A DNA stretch of 64,000 bases from Haloterrigena sp. H1 (GTDB lineage Archaea; Halobacteriota; Halobacteria; Halobacteriales; Natrialbaceae). The position numbers and the translations under genes are program-made. Every line of letters starts with the position of its first letter. Position 1 is the stretch's first letter. The notes under the pieces were generated by a model. It searched no databases and was not told the DNA's origin. It saw only the letters and a list, made by a program, of their open reading frames with translations. The stretch spans positions 186,001 through 250,000 of the forward strand of contig NZ_SMZK01000001.1 of NCBI RefSeq assembly GCF_005938085.1. Direction: 5' to 3'. Positions 49,846-58,943 of the stretch are shown in pieces.

Positions 49846-51357
49846 ATGACCGAGGAGAGTGCTCCCGACGACGGCGAGTCCGGACTTACCGTGGTAACCG
49901 ACGGCAGCGGCGACGCGGACGACGAGGGCGTTGTCCGCCGGGTCCGCTTTAGCGGCGGCCCCGCCCGGAGCTTCCTCTCCTCGCTCGCAGCGGACGAACG
50001 CATTTTCCAGGCCGACCTCGCGGTCGACCGCGCACACACGGTCATGCTCGCCGAGCAAGGGATCATCGCCGACGACGTCGCTGGCGAGATCCTGACCGCG
50101 CTCGACGCGATCGAGGTCGACGGCCACGGCTCGCTGCCCGACGGCGAAGACGTCCACGAAGCCATCGAGACGGCCGTCATCGAGCGCGTCGGTGCTGACG
50201 GCGGGAAGATGCACACCGCGCGCTCGCGCAACGACGAGGTCGCGGCCTGCATCCGCTATCGCTTACGCGAGGACGTTCTCGAGGCACTCGAGACGACGCT
50301 CGCGCTGCGCGAGTCCTTGGTCGACGTGGCCGACACACATCGAGAAACGACCATGCCCGGCTACACCCACCTCCAGCCCGCCCAGCCGACCACGGTGGCC
50401 CACTGGGCGCTGGCCTACGAGGGAGCCGTTCGCCGCGACACCGAACGGTTGCTCGAGGCCTATGCGCGGATCAACGAGTCGCCACTTGGTGGCGCAGCCT
50501 TCGCGGGCACGACGTTCGATATCGACCGCGAGCGCACGGCCGATCTGCTGGGCTTCGATAGCGTCGTCGAGAACTCGATGGACGCCTCCTCGAGCCGGGA
50601 CTTCCTACTCGAGACGGTTCAGGCGCTGTCGACGCATGCGACGACGCTGTCGGGACTCGCGGAAGACGTAATCATCTTCGCGAACCGCAGCTTCGTCGAG
50701 TTGTCGGACGACTATTCGTCGACGTCGTCGATCATGCCCCAGAAGAAAAATCCCGACACGCTGGAACTCGTCCGCGCGGTCGCGGGCGACGCGGCCGGTA
50801 GCGTCCAGGGGTTGACGACGACGCTCAAAGGACTCCCGCGTGCGTACAACCGTGACCTCCAGCGGGCGACGACCCACGCCTGGGAGACCGTCGACGCCGT
50901 GACGGAGGCAAGCGAGGTCGCCGCGGGCGCGGTTGCGACTGCCGACTGGAACGAGGAGACACTGGCTGCGGAAGCCGGCGAGGGCTTCTCCACGGCGACC
51001 GGCGTCGCGGACCTACTGGCTGCCAACGGATTGCCGTTCCGGACCGCACACGAACTGGTCGCGATCGCCGCCGAGAATGGCGCGGACTACGATGCTCTCG
51101 AGGCTGCATCCCAAGAGGTTCTCGGCGACTCGCTCGAGGCCCACGTCGATCCCGACGCCGTCGAGGACGCGCTCGACCCGGCCGAAAGCGTCGCCAGCCG
51201 CGACTCGCAGGGCGGGCCCGCCCCTAAGGCGGTTGACGCCCAGCTCGAATCGGCTCGTGAGGCACTCGCGACCGACGAGGACGTACTCGCGGACACGACG
51301 GACGCACTCGAGACGGCTCGCGACGCGCTCCGGTCGGAGGTCAACGGCTATGTCTGA
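49846..51357 (+). CDS. argH: Argininosuccinate lyase
   Basis: ArgH splits argininosuccinate into arginine and fumarate. The 503-residue fumarase-superfamily protein shows KMHTARSRNDEVAACIRYRL, the segment MPGYTHLQPAQPTTVAHWAL and the signature STSSIMPQKKNPDTLELVRA. An acidic N-terminal extension of about 25 residues is present, usual in haloarchaea. It starts two bases after argG and the 228-bp gap after it carries the promoter for lysW. Confidence 0.97.
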   Translation: MTEESAPDDGESGLTVVTDGSGDADDEGVVRRVRFSGGPARSFLSSLAADERIFQADLAVDRAHTVMLAEQGIIADDVAGEILTALDAIEVDGHGSLPDGEDVHEAIETAVIERVGADGGKMHTARSRNDEVAACIRYRLREDVLEALETTLALRESLVDVADTHRETTMPGYTHLQPAQPTTVAHWALAYEGAVRRDTERLLEAYARINESPLGGAAFAGTTFDIDRERTADLLGFDSVVENSMDASSSRDFLLETVQALSTHATTLSGLAEDVIIFANRSFVELSDDYSSTSSIMPQKKNPDTLELVRAVAGDAAGSVQGLTTTLKGLPRAYNRDLQRATTHAWETVDAVTEASEVAAGAVATADWNEETLAAEAGEGFSTATGVADLLAANGLPFRTAHELVAIAAENGADYDALEAASQEVLGDSLEAHVDPDAVEDALDPAESVASRDSQGGPAPKAVDAQLESAREALATDEDVLADTTDALETARDALRSEVNGYV

Positions 51358-51550
51358 CGTCGTGACTCGATCGGCCGAAAGGAGCCTGCCGACGGTTCCA
51401 GTGGCCATCGGTCGGCCGTTCCGACGACGATCCCCGCGAGGGGATGAATTACCGATTTCATGATATGTCAAAGTAAACTTGCGGTGTGATGGCGTCTACG
51501 GTCCGTTAGAGGCAGGTGCAGTTAGTATAATTTTGCTGTTAGGTTCGAAG

Positions 51551-51559
51551 GCTTTAAGG
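51551..51559 (+). promoter_or_regulatory. TATA box of the lysW operon
   Basis: GCTTTAAGG lies about 30 bases before ATG 51586. A second AT-rich patch, TTAGTATAATTTTGC, is at about 51524-51538. This implies that lysW-argF can be transcribed apart from argGH. Confidence 0.5.
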
Positions 51560-51585
51560 GATCGCGGCTCCCACGTGCGAGTACA

Positions 51586-51750
51586 ATGACCGAATGCGTC
51601 GAGTGTGGGGCTGAACTGTCCCTGCACGACGATCTGGAAGTCGGAGAGATCGTTGACTGTACGACCTGTGGTGCCGAGCTGGAAGTCGTCGACACCGAGC
51701 CGCCAGTCCTCGAGCGAGCCCCCGAGCTCGAAGAGGACTGGGGTGAGTGA
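51586..51750 (+). CDS. lysW: Amino-group carrier protein LysW
   Basis: LysW is a small carrier whose C-terminal glutamate is conjugated to the amino group of glutamate (or aminoadipate), protecting it during ornithine (or lysine) synthesis. The 54-residue product has the zinc-binding cysteines C4, C7, C25 and C28 (MTECVECGAE, VDCTTCGAEL), an acidic surface and the essential terminus EDWGE, with E54 as the attachment site. It heads the operon of LysW-dependent arginine enzymes. Confidence 0.96.
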   Translation: MTECVECGAELSLHDDLEVGEIVDCTTCGAELEVVDTEPPVLERAPELEEDWGE

Positions 51751-51841
51751 CCTTGCAGACGGGCGCGATACCGGCCCGCACTGCGCACACGATTCGAGGG
51801 GCTCGTAGCGAGTTCCTTACATCCATTCAGAGGTGGCTCGC

Positions 51842-52717
51842 GTGAACGTAGGCATACTCTATTCACGGATTCGCAAAGACGAGAAGCTCCTGTTGAACGA
51901 GCTTCGCGAGCGCGATCACGAGGTCACGAAGATCGACGTTCGCAAGCAGACCTTCGATATTTCGGAGGCGCCAGCGGAGTTCGCAGATCTCGACATCGTC
52001 GTCGACCGCTGTCTCGCCACGAGCCGGAGCCTGTACGCCACGCAGTTCTTCGAGGCGTACGGGATTCCCGTGGTCAACAGCCACGAGACCGCGGATATCT
52101 GCGCCGATAAGGTGAAAAACAGCCTCGCGCTCGAAAAGGCAGGCGTGCCCACGCCCGCGACGAAGGTCGCATTTACGAAAGAGACCGCGATGGAGGCCAT
52201 CGAGGACTTTGGCTATCCGTGCGTCCTCAAACCCGTCGTTGGCTCGTGGGGTCGCCTGATGGCCAAGATCGACTCCAAGTCGGCCGCCGAGGCCATCTTG
52301 GAGCACAAGGCGACGCTCGGCCACTACGAGCACAAGGTGTTCTACGTCCAGGAGTTCGTCGAGAAACCGGGCCGAGACATTCGCGTGCTCGCCGTCGACG
52401 GCGAGCCGATCGCTGCGATGGTCCGCTCGTCGGACCACTGGATCACCAACGCCGCCAAGGGTGCGGAGACGGACGTCTTCGACCTCGACGACGACGCGCT
52501 GGACCTCGTCGAAAAGGCCAGCGACGCTGTCGGTGGCGGCTTACTCGGCGTCGACCTCATGGAGACCGGTGATTCCTACACCGTCCACGAGGTCAACCAC
52601 ACCGTCGAGTTCAAAGCGCTCGACGAGGCCGTCGAGACCGACGTCGCCGGCACCGTCGTCGACTGGCTCGAGCAGAAAGCCAAAGCGGCCGATCCGGAAC
52701 TCGAGGTGAGCGCCTAA
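51842..52717 (+). CDS. argX: Glutamate--LysW ligase ArgX
   Basis: ArgX/LysX is an ATP-grasp ligase that joins LysW to the alpha-amino group of glutamate. The 291-residue product starts at GTG 51842 (MNVGILYSRIRKDEKLLLNE in the family); a GTG at 51833 is also in frame. ATP-grasp parts are PCVLKPVVGSWGRLMAKIDS, YVQEFVEKPGRDIRVLAVDG and DLMETGDSYTVHEVNHTVEF, with the N-x-T motif of the LysX family. The stop overlaps argC by one base (TAATG). Confidence 0.95.
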   Translation: MNVGILYSRIRKDEKLLLNELRERDHEVTKIDVRKQTFDISEAPAEFADLDIVVDRCLATSRSLYATQFFEAYGIPVVNSHETADICADKVKNSLALEKAGVPTPATKVAFTKETAMEAIEDFGYPCVLKPVVGSWGRLMAKIDSKSAAEAILEHKATLGHYEHKVFYVQEFVEKPGRDIRVLAVDGEPIAAMVRSSDHWITNAAKGAETDVFDLDDDALDLVEKASDAVGGGLLGVDLMETGDSYTVHEVNHTVEFKALDEAVETDVAGTVVDWLEQKAKAADPELEVSA

Positions 52718-53763
52718 TGGCAGCCGACACCGTCACCGCGACCGTCATCGGTGGCTCCGGCTTTACTGGTGGCGAACTCCTGCGCCTGCTTGCCGGCCAT
52801 CCGAACGTCGAGCTCGCGGAGGTCACGAGCCGGTCGAAAGCCGGCAAGAGCGTTGGCTCCGTCCACCCGCCGCTTCGCGGCACGGATCTTCGCTTTACCG
52901 AACCAGATGATCTCGAGTCCGTCGACGTGCTCTTCGCGGCGACGCCACACGGCGTCTCGATGGGCCAGATCGACGAGTTCTTCGAGATCGCGGATACGGT
53001 CGTCGACCTCTCGGCCGACTTCCGCCTCGAGACCGAAGACCAGTACGACGAGTGGTACGACGGCCACGAGGCTCCCGAATACTTGGAAAAGGCCGAGTAC
53101 GCGCTTCCCGAGATCAACCGCGACAACCTCGCGGGCGCGGACCTCATCGCGGGTGGCGGCTGTAACGCCACCGCGACGATCCTCGGGCTCTATCCGCTGT
53201 TCGAGCACGACATTCTCGAAGGCGGCGAACAGGTCGTCGTCGACGTAAAAGTCGGTTCCTCCGAAGGGGGAGCCGGCGGCGGCGAGGCCTCGAGCCACCC
53301 CGAGCGCTCGGGCGTCGTCCGCCCCTACGCGCCGACGGGCCACCGCCACGAGGCCGAGATCGAGCAGTTCCTCGGCACGTCGGTGTCCTTTACCTGCCAC
53401 GCCGTGGATATGATCCGCGGCGCGAGCGCGACGAGCCACGTCTTCCCGTCGGGCCCCGTCTCGAAGGGCGACCTCTGGCAAGCGTATCGTGGCTGCTACG
53501 AGGACGAGCCGTTCGTCCGCATGGCCGCCGGCGGCTCCGGCGTCTACCGTTACCCCGAACCCAAGTCGGTCGCGGGAACCAATCTCGCCGAAGTCGGCTT
53601 CGAACTCGATCCGTCGAACAAACGCATCGTCGTCTTCTCGGCCATCGACAACATGATGAAAGGCTCCGCGGGCCAGGCGGTCCACGCCGCCAACATCGCG
53701 CTGGGCTTCGAGGAGACGGCCGGACTCGAGTTTACGGGGCTCCACCCCGTGGGGGCACCGTAG
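52717..53763 (+). CDS. argC: LysW-glutamyl phosphate reductase (ArgC/LysY)
   Basis: ArgC reduces the LysW-bound glutamyl phosphate to the semialdehyde with NADPH. The 348-residue product shows the Rossmann start TATVIGGSGFTGGELLRLLA and the catalytic cysteine C149 in AGGGCNATATILGLYP, with HPERSGVVRPYAPTGHRHEA binding the carrier/substrate. It is directly followed by argB with no gap. Confidence 0.96.
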   Translation: MAADTVTATVIGGSGFTGGELLRLLAGHPNVELAEVTSRSKAGKSVGSVHPPLRGTDLRFTEPDDLESVDVLFAATPHGVSMGQIDEFFEIADTVVDLSADFRLETEDQYDEWYDGHEAPEYLEKAEYALPEINRDNLAGADLIAGGGCNATATILGLYPLFEHDILEGGEQVVVDVKVGSSEGGAGGGEASSHPERSGVVRPYAPTGHRHEAEIEQFLGTSVSFTCHAVDMIRGASATSHVFPSGPVSKGDLWQAYRGCYEDEPFVRMAAGGSGVYRYPEPKSVAGTNLAEVGFELDPSNKRIVVFSAIDNMMKGSAGQAVHAANIALGFEETAGLEFTGLHPVGAP

Positions 53764-54630
53764 ATGACGACGGTCGTCAAGATCGGCGGCGCACGCGCCG
53801 TCGATCCCGAAGGCGCACTCGCCGACGTTGCGAGCCTCGTCGAAGACGGCGAAGACGTCGTCCTCACCCACGGCGGCTCGACCGCCGTCGACGAGACCTT
53901 AGAAGAACTCGGCGAGGAACCCACCTACGTCGAGACTCCAGGAGGAGTGGTTGGGCGCTTTACCGACGAGCGCACGATGGACGTCTTCAAGATGGTGATG
54001 CCGGGCAAGCTCAACACCGATCTGGTCGAGAGCCTGCACAACGAGGGCGTCGACGCGGTCGGTCTCTCGGGCACCGATGGCAAACTGCTGGAAGGCAAAC
54101 GCAAGTCCGCCGTCCGCGTCAAAGAGGACGGCAAGAAGAAGATCAAGCGCGGCGACCACTCGGGGAAAATCGAGTCGGTCAACGCCGACTTGCTCGAGAC
54201 GACCCTTGCGGGTGGCTACACGCCCGTCGTCTCGGTCCCGATTTTGGGCAAGGAGAAGTCAGGCGGCTACACCGCCGTTAATGCCGATGCCGACCGCGCT
54301 GCGGCGGCGATCGCCGGCGCACTCGAGGCAGACCTCGTCTTGCTCACCGACGTCTCGGGCGTCTACGAGGACCCCGACGACGAGGCGACCAAGATCGAGT
54401 CGGCCGCCACACCCGAGGAATTCGAGGGTGTCAAAGACGCCGCCGAGGGCTTCATGATGAAGAAGGTCATGGCTGCCGAGGAAGCACTCGAGGGCGGCGC
54501 GTCCTCGGTCGTCGTTGCGGACGCGAACGAAGATGAACCAATCTCGAGCGCGCTTGCGGGCGAGGGGACGACTCTCGAGCCCGGCGTGCTCGCGGACGAA
54601 GACGACGCTGAAACGGAGGCTGCAGAATGA
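53764..54630 (+). CDS. argB: LysW-glutamate kinase (ArgB/LysZ)
   Basis: ArgB phosphorylates the side-chain carboxylate of the LysW-bound glutamate. The 288-residue amino-acid kinase has VVKIGGARAVDPEGALADVA, the glycine loop VVLTHGGSTAVDETLEELGE, VNADADRAAAAIAGALEADL and LLTDVSGVYEDPDDEATKIE. The insertion KSAVRVKEDGKKKIKRGDHS, rich in lysine, is typical of LysZ-type enzymes that hold the acidic LysW. The stop overlaps argD by four bases. Confidence 0.95.
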   Translation: MTTVVKIGGARAVDPEGALADVASLVEDGEDVVLTHGGSTAVDETLEELGEEPTYVETPGGVVGRFTDERTMDVFKMVMPGKLNTDLVESLHNEGVDAVGLSGTDGKLLEGKRKSAVRVKEDGKKKIKRGDHSGKIESVNADLLETTLAGGYTPVVSVPILGKEKSGGYTAVNADADRAAAAIAGALEADLVLLTDVSGVYEDPDDEATKIESAATPEEFEGVKDAAEGFMMKKVMAAEEALEGGASSVVVADANEDEPISSALAGEGTTLEPGVLADEDDAETEAAE

Positions 54631-55778
54631 GTGACCTCGATTTCGTCTCCGGCAGCAAGCCGATCGGCATCGAGCGCGGGGAGGGGCCGTACCTCTACAC
54701 GTCCGATGGGACGGAGTACATCGACGCCGGGGCGAGCTACGCTTGCACGCCGCTCGGCCACTCTCATCCCGAAGTCGTCGACGCGGTCACCGAGCAGGTC
54801 GCCGACCTGACGTTCGTCGACTCGTCCTATCCCGTCCAGTCGCGGGAGGATGCCTACGCCGCGCTCGTCGCGTCGACGCCGGATAGCCTCGATCAGGCCT
54901 GGTTCTGTAACTCCGGGACCGAGGCCAACGAGGCCGCGCTGAAGTTCGCCCGGTCGGCGACCGGCGAGTCGAAGATCGTCGCCGCGACCCGCTCGTTCCA
55001 CGGGCGGACGATGGGGTCGCTCGCGGCGACCTGGAAGGACAAGTACAAGAAGCCGTTCGAGCCGCTCGCCGGCGACGTAGAGTTCGTCCCCTACGGCGAC
55101 GACGAGGAACTCGCGGCCGCCGTGGACGACGAGACCGCGGCCGTGATCTTGGAACCGATCCAGGGCGAAGGCGGAATCAACGTTCCGCCTGCGGGCTATC
55201 TCGAGACCGCCCGCGAATGCACTGACGAGGCCGGCGCGGCGCTCGTCTTCGACGAGGTCCAGACCGGCATGGGACGGACGGGGTCGATGTGGGCCTGCCA
55301 GAACGCAGGCGTCACCCCCGATATCCTCACGACCGCGAAAGGCCTCGGCAACGGCCTCCCGATCGGCGGCGTCGCGGTTCGGGACTGGATCGCCGACGGC
55401 GCGGCCTCGCACAATTCGACCTTCAGCGGTGGCCCCGTCGTCACCGCGGCGGTCCACGCGACGATCTCGACGCTGGTCGAAGAGGAGTGGCCCGCCCACG
55501 CCGCCGCGATGGGCGACTATCTCACGACGGAACTCGAGGCCACGCTCGGTGACGAGGTGCGTGAGGTCCGCGGTGAGGGACTGCTCGTCGGCATCGAGTT
55601 GAAGCGGGGGGCGAACCGCGTCGCCCGTGACCTCGCGATGAACCACCAGGTGCTGGCGCTGCCCGCAGGGCGAACCGTCCTGCGCCTGCTGCCGCCGCTG
55701 GTGATCGACAACGACGGGGCGGACCAACTCGTGGACGCGCTGGGCGCGGTCATCGCACCCGACGACACCGAATCATGA
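54627..55778 (+). CDS. argD: LysW-gamma-semialdehyde aminotransferase (ArgD/LysJ)
   Basis: A class III PLP aminotransferase that converts the LysW-bound semialdehyde to LysW-ornithine using glutamate. The 383-residue product has the PLP lysine K238 in DILTTAKGLGNGLPIGGVAV, FCNSGTEANEAALKFARSAT for phosphate binding and LVFDEVQTGMGRTGSMWACQ. The coupling to argB and argE is by 4-base overlaps. Confidence 0.96.
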   Translation: MSDLDFVSGSKPIGIERGEGPYLYTSDGTEYIDAGASYACTPLGHSHPEVVDAVTEQVADLTFVDSSYPVQSREDAYAALVASTPDSLDQAWFCNSGTEANEAALKFARSATGESKIVAATRSFHGRTMGSLAATWKDKYKKPFEPLAGDVEFVPYGDDEELAAAVDDETAAVILEPIQGEGGINVPPAGYLETARECTDEAGAALVFDEVQTGMGRTGSMWACQNAGVTPDILTTAKGLGNGLPIGGVAVRDWIADGAASHNSTFSGGPVVTAAVHATISTLVEEEWPAHAAAMGDYLTTELEATLGDEVREVRGEGLLVGIELKRGANRVARDLAMNHQVLALPAGRTVLRLLPPLVIDNDGADQLVDALGAVIAPDDTES

Positions 55779-56845
55779 ACGCGAGCACGGGCGACCCGAC
55801 GGACGTCTCGTTCGAGGAGGCTCGTGACCTACTGGTCGATCTCGTCTCGATCCCCTCGCCGACCCGCGAGGAACGCGAGGCGGCCAAACGCCTCGTTGAC
55901 TTCTTCGAGGCCCACGACCGTGAGGTCTGGATCGACGCGGTCGGGAACGTCCGCGCGCCAGCGGACGACGCCGTGTTGTTGACGTCTCACATCGACACCG
56001 TGCCGGGGGACATCCCCGTCGAGGTCGAAGACACCGGCGACGACGAGATCCTCTGGGGCCGTGGCAGCGTCGACGCGACCGGCCCGCTCGCCGCGATGGC
56101 AGCTGCGGCCGTCCGCACCGGCGTTTCCTTCGTCGGCGTCGTCGGCGAGGAAGTCGACTCGAAGGGGTCGCGCTATCTCGTCGACGACCGAGACGAGTCC
56201 CCGGACGCCGTCGTCAACGGCGAGCCCTCGGGAGCCGATGGGATCACGCTCGGCTATCGTGGCCTGATCGCCGGCACGTACGTCGCGACAAGCGAATCCG
56301 GCCATACCTCGCGGCCGGACCCGAACGCGATCCAACACGCCGTTCGCTGGTGGTCGGCCGTCGAGGAACGCTTCGAAGGCGACGAGTACGAACCGATCTT
56401 CGAGCAGGTGACGACCAAACCGGTCGACATCGAAGGCGGCGTCAGCGAGGACGGCCTCTCCGTCGAGACGACGATGGACGTCCAGTTGCGCGTGCCACCG
56501 GCGCTCGACGTCGGGACCGTCCGCGAAGCCGCAGAAGCTGAACTCGAGGTCGGGACCGTGACCTGGAAGGACAAGGTGCCGCCGGTGATGATGAGTCCGC
56601 GAACGGAGGTCGCCCGGGCGTTCCGCGTCGCCATCCGCAAGGAAGGCGACGACCCGCGTCTGGTGCGAAAGACCGGCACCAGCGACATGAACATCTACGC
56701 TGGCGCCTGGGACTGTCCGATGGTCACCTACGGGCCCGGCAACTCCGACCTCGATCACGCACCCGACGAACGGCTCCCGCTGTCGGAGTTCGATCAGTCG
56801 GTCGCAATCCTCGAGCGCGTCGCGCGGACGCTCAGTGAGGACTGA
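55775..56845 (+). CDS. argE: LysW-ornithine hydrolase (ArgE/LysK)
   Basis: This M20-type zinc peptidase releases ornithine from LysW. The 356-residue product shows metal-binding VLLTSHIDTVPGDIPVEVED, WGRGSVDATGPLAAMAAAAV and FVGVVGEEVDSKGSRYLVDD, and the late KTGTSDMNIYAGAWDCPMVT segment with the distal metal His region GPGNSDLDHAPDERL. Its start overlaps argD. The 32 bases after it hold an AT-rich possible promoter for argF. Confidence 0.95.
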   Translation: MNASTGDPTDVSFEEARDLLVDLVSIPSPTREEREAAKRLVDFFEAHDREVWIDAVGNVRAPADDAVLLTSHIDTVPGDIPVEVEDTGDDEILWGRGSVDATGPLAAMAAAAVRTGVSFVGVVGEEVDSKGSRYLVDDRDESPDAVVNGEPSGADGITLGYRGLIAGTYVATSESGHTSRPDPNAIQHAVRWWSAVEERFEGDEYEPIFEQVTTKPVDIEGGVSEDGLSVETTMDVQLRVPPALDVGTVREAAEAELEVGTVTWKDKVPPVMMSPRTEVARAFRVAIRKEGDDPRLVRKTGTSDMNIYAGAWDCPMVTYGPGNSDLDHAPDERLPLSEFDQSVAILERVARTLSED

Positions 56846-56877
56846 ACAATAAGTATTCGCAGACGAGCTATCATATT

Positions 56878-57807
56878 ATGACGACAGATACTGACGATAC
56901 ACAGCCGAGACATTTCCTCGACGTCGATGACCTCTCCGAGGCGGAACTGTTCGCAGTTCTCGATAGGGCCGACGAGTACAAACGCGCTGTCGAAGCCGGC
57001 GAGGACCACGCCGACCTGTCTGGACAGACCTTAGGGATGCTCTTCCAGAAGGCGAGTACCCGAACCCGCGTCTCCTTCGAGACGGGCATGACCCAGCTCG
57101 GTGGGCACGCGATCTTCCTCGGGGAAGACGACATCCAGCTCGGGCGGGGCGAACCGCTGAAAGACACCTCGCGTGCGCTCTCGCGGTACGTCGACGCGGT
57201 GATGGCTCGCGTCTTCAAACACGAGAACGTCGAGGTACTCGCCGAATACTCGTCGGTGCCGATCGTCAACGGACTCACCGACGATGCTCATCCCTGCCAG
57301 ACGCTCGCGGATCTGCAGACGATCCGCGAACACGAAGGTGGCCTCGAGGACGTCTCGGCGGCCTGGATCGGCGATGGAAACAACGTCGCCCAGTCGTTCG
57401 CCCTCGGCTGTGCCCTGACCGGCGTCGATCTGACGATCGCGACGCCCGAGGGGTACGAAGTCGATGATGCCGTTCTCGAGCGCGCCCACGAACTCGGCGG
57501 CGATCCGACGATCACGACCGATCCCATCGAGGCGGCCACCGACGCCGACGTCATCTACACGGACGTCTGGATCTCGATGGGCCAGGAGGACGAACGCGAT
57601 GTCCGGATGAACGACTTCGACGGCTTCCAGGTCTCCGCCGACCTGCTCGAGCACGCCCCCGACGCGTCGGTGATGCACTGTCTCCCGGCCCACCGCGGCG
57701 AGGAGATTACCGACGACGTCGTCGAGGGTGAGCAGTCGATCGTCTTCGATCAGGCCGAAAATCGACTTCATGCCCAGAAGGCGCTGTTGAGTTGGCTGCT
57801 CGAGTAG
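56878..57807 (+). CDS. argF: Ornithine carbamoyltransferase
   Basis: ArgF makes citrulline from ornithine and carbamoyl phosphate. The 309-residue product has the carbamoyl-phosphate motif KASTRTRVSFE (S60-R64), DAHPCQTLADL, and the ornithine loop MHCLPAHRGEEI. It completes the set ornithine to arginine with argG and argH. ATAAGTATT at about 56850 could be its own TATA box. The tail NRLHAQKALLSWLLE is repeated, with silent changes, in a remnant 114 bases downstream of the stop. Confidence 0.97.
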   Translation: MTTDTDDTQPRHFLDVDDLSEAELFAVLDRADEYKRAVEAGEDHADLSGQTLGMLFQKASTRTRVSFETGMTQLGGHAIFLGEDDIQLGRGEPLKDTSRALSRYVDAVMARVFKHENVEVLAEYSSVPIVNGLTDDAHPCQTLADLQTIREHEGGLEDVSAAWIGDGNNVAQSFALGCALTGVDLTIATPEGYEVDDAVLERAHELGGDPTITTDPIEAATDADVIYTDVWISMGQEDERDVRMNDFDGFQVSADLLEHAPDASVMHCLPAHRGEEITDDVVEGEQSIVFDQAENRLHAQKALLSWLLE

Positions 57808-57812
57808 TCAGT

Positions 57813-57844
57813 CGATCACGAACGGAGTGAGTGATCGGTTTTTT
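57813..57844 (+). terminator. Intrinsic-type terminator of the arginine operon
   Basis: CGATCAC (57813-57819) and GTGATCG (57831-57837) pair perfectly, followed by GTTTTTT. A second T-run (GATTTTTT) follows at 57851-57858. Confidence 0.75.
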
Positions 57845-57865
57845 GGTCCAGATTTTTTGCGTGAG

Positions 57866-57884
57866 GGGTCAGCTCTGCTGACCC
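57866..57884. terminator. Second hairpin, flanked by T and A runs
   Basis: GGGTCAG (57866-57872) and CTGACCC (57878-57884) pair perfectly. T6 lies before it and A6 (57891-57896) after it, so it could end transcripts from either side, including those from the convergent membrane-protein gene. Confidence 0.55.
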
Positions 57885-57901
57885 GAACGGAAAAAAGGCG
57901 G

Positions 57902-57956
57902 GCTGTAGAACCGGCTTTACGCCCAAAAAGCGCTGTTGAGCTGGCTGCTCGAGTAG
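57902..57956 (+). pseudogene. Remnant of a second argF 3' end
   Basis: Positions 57909-57956 encode NRLYAQKALLSWLLE and TAG, against NRLHAQKALLSWLLE and TAG at the true argF end (57760-57807). In the final 36 bases 33 are identical, and all three differences are third-position silent changes (CAG/CAA, AAG/AAA, AGT/AGC); AAT/AAC and CGA/CGG just before are silent too. Weaker similarity continues upstream through a one-base shift to about 57902. This is the tail of a homologous argF allele, not a simple recent duplication. Confidence 0.85.
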
Positions 57957-57974
57957 CTGTTCGATCCTGCTTTT

Positions 57975-58442
57975 TCACTCGAGGACTGCGTACACGACGC
58001 CGAGGACGAGTCCGTACGCAGCGTGGCCGACGAGACTCTCGACGGCGATGTTCGGGACGGCAGGTGCCAGTTCGAACCCGACTGCCGAGAGCCAGATCGG
58101 CATCACGAAGACGGCGAGGACCAGCCAGACCCCGACGCCGTAGCCGAGTCCGAGGAGCCCCGCCGTCGTCGGACTCGCGTCGGCACGCCCCGTTGCGACC
58201 AGCAGCGCCGCGAAGACGACCCCGATGACCGCGCCGTGGGAGAGGTGGACGACCGTCCCCGCGAGCCCGCCTTCGAGCCCGTACATCGCTGGGATCGCCA
58301 TTTCGAGGACGCCAGGCGTCTGGACCACCATCATCGCGCCGAACACGATCGCGCCGATGATACCGCCGACGGTCCCTGCCTGCCAGGGCTCGAGTGCTGT
58401 TTGAGTTCGTTCGGGTCGTTTGGTTACTGTCTCTGATGCCAT
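57975..58442 (-). CDS. Four-helix membrane protein of unknown function
   Basis: A 155-residue protein with four hydrophobic segments: TVGGIIGAIVFGAMMVVQTP, GAVIGVVFAALLVATGR, GLLGLGYGVGVWLVLAVFVM and VGHAAYGLVLGVVYAVLE. Conserved-looking His residues (VVHLSHG, LVGHAAYG) are near helix ends, a pattern seen in haloarchaeal DUF6789-like proteins. Convergent with the arginine operon. Function unknown. Confidence 0.8.
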   Translation of the reverse strand: MASETVTKRPERTQTALEPWQAGTVGGIIGAIVFGAMMVVQTPGVLEMAIPAMYGLEGGLAGTVVHLSHGAVIGVVFAALLVATGRADASPTTAGLLGLGYGVGVWLVLAVFVMPIWLSAVGFELAPAVPNIAVESLVGHAAYGLVLGVVYAVLE

Positions 58443-58625
58443 ATGACATCACACACCCTGAGTCAGTGTAGCGGTATCCCGGTTCGGGACTGGTCGTGCA
58501 CAGCCGGTTCCCGGCGTTCGGTTTTGCCTATCGGGCGGCCTTTGAGCCAGCCGAGCAAGTGTGATTACAGCAGCGGGGTGCAATGACACGAAGTTTCTTT
58601 GGACCAGCGCACTCACTCTCACGCG

Positions 58626-58874
58626 ATGTCGAACCCGCTCCGGATCTCGGCTGGCGACCTCGAAGCGGATGCCATCATGGACGCGATCGAGGACGGGCGA
58701 CGGGTCGTGATTACGACGACAGCGGCGCAGGGAGAGTACGAGGTGACGCTGCGATACGACGGCTCGGTGTACTACTGTGATACACCGACGCGGCTCCACC
58801 GCCACGAGACCGAACGCGAGATGCGGACCTGTATCCGGAACATGGGCTATGGAGCAACAGCTGAGGACGCGTGA
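58626..58874 (+). CDS. Small haloarchaeal protein of unknown function
   Basis: An 82-residue protein, MSNPLRISAGDLEADAIMDA then a beta-rich part RRVVITTTAAQGEYEVTLRY and a C-terminal helix with HRHETEREMRTCIRNMGYG. ATG 58626 is chosen; ATG 58599 is in frame. No known domain. It is divergent from the four-helix membrane protein gene across a 183-bp gap. Confidence 0.7.
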   Translation: MSNPLRISAGDLEADAIMDAIEDGRRVVITTTAAQGEYEVTLRYDGSVYYCDTPTRLHRHETEREMRTCIRNMGYGATAEDA

Positions 58875-58943
58875 CGACGGCGCGTCTATACGTTCCGGCC
58901 GGCCGTGACGAGTATTTTGACGCTTGCGGCCGTACGGGCCTGT

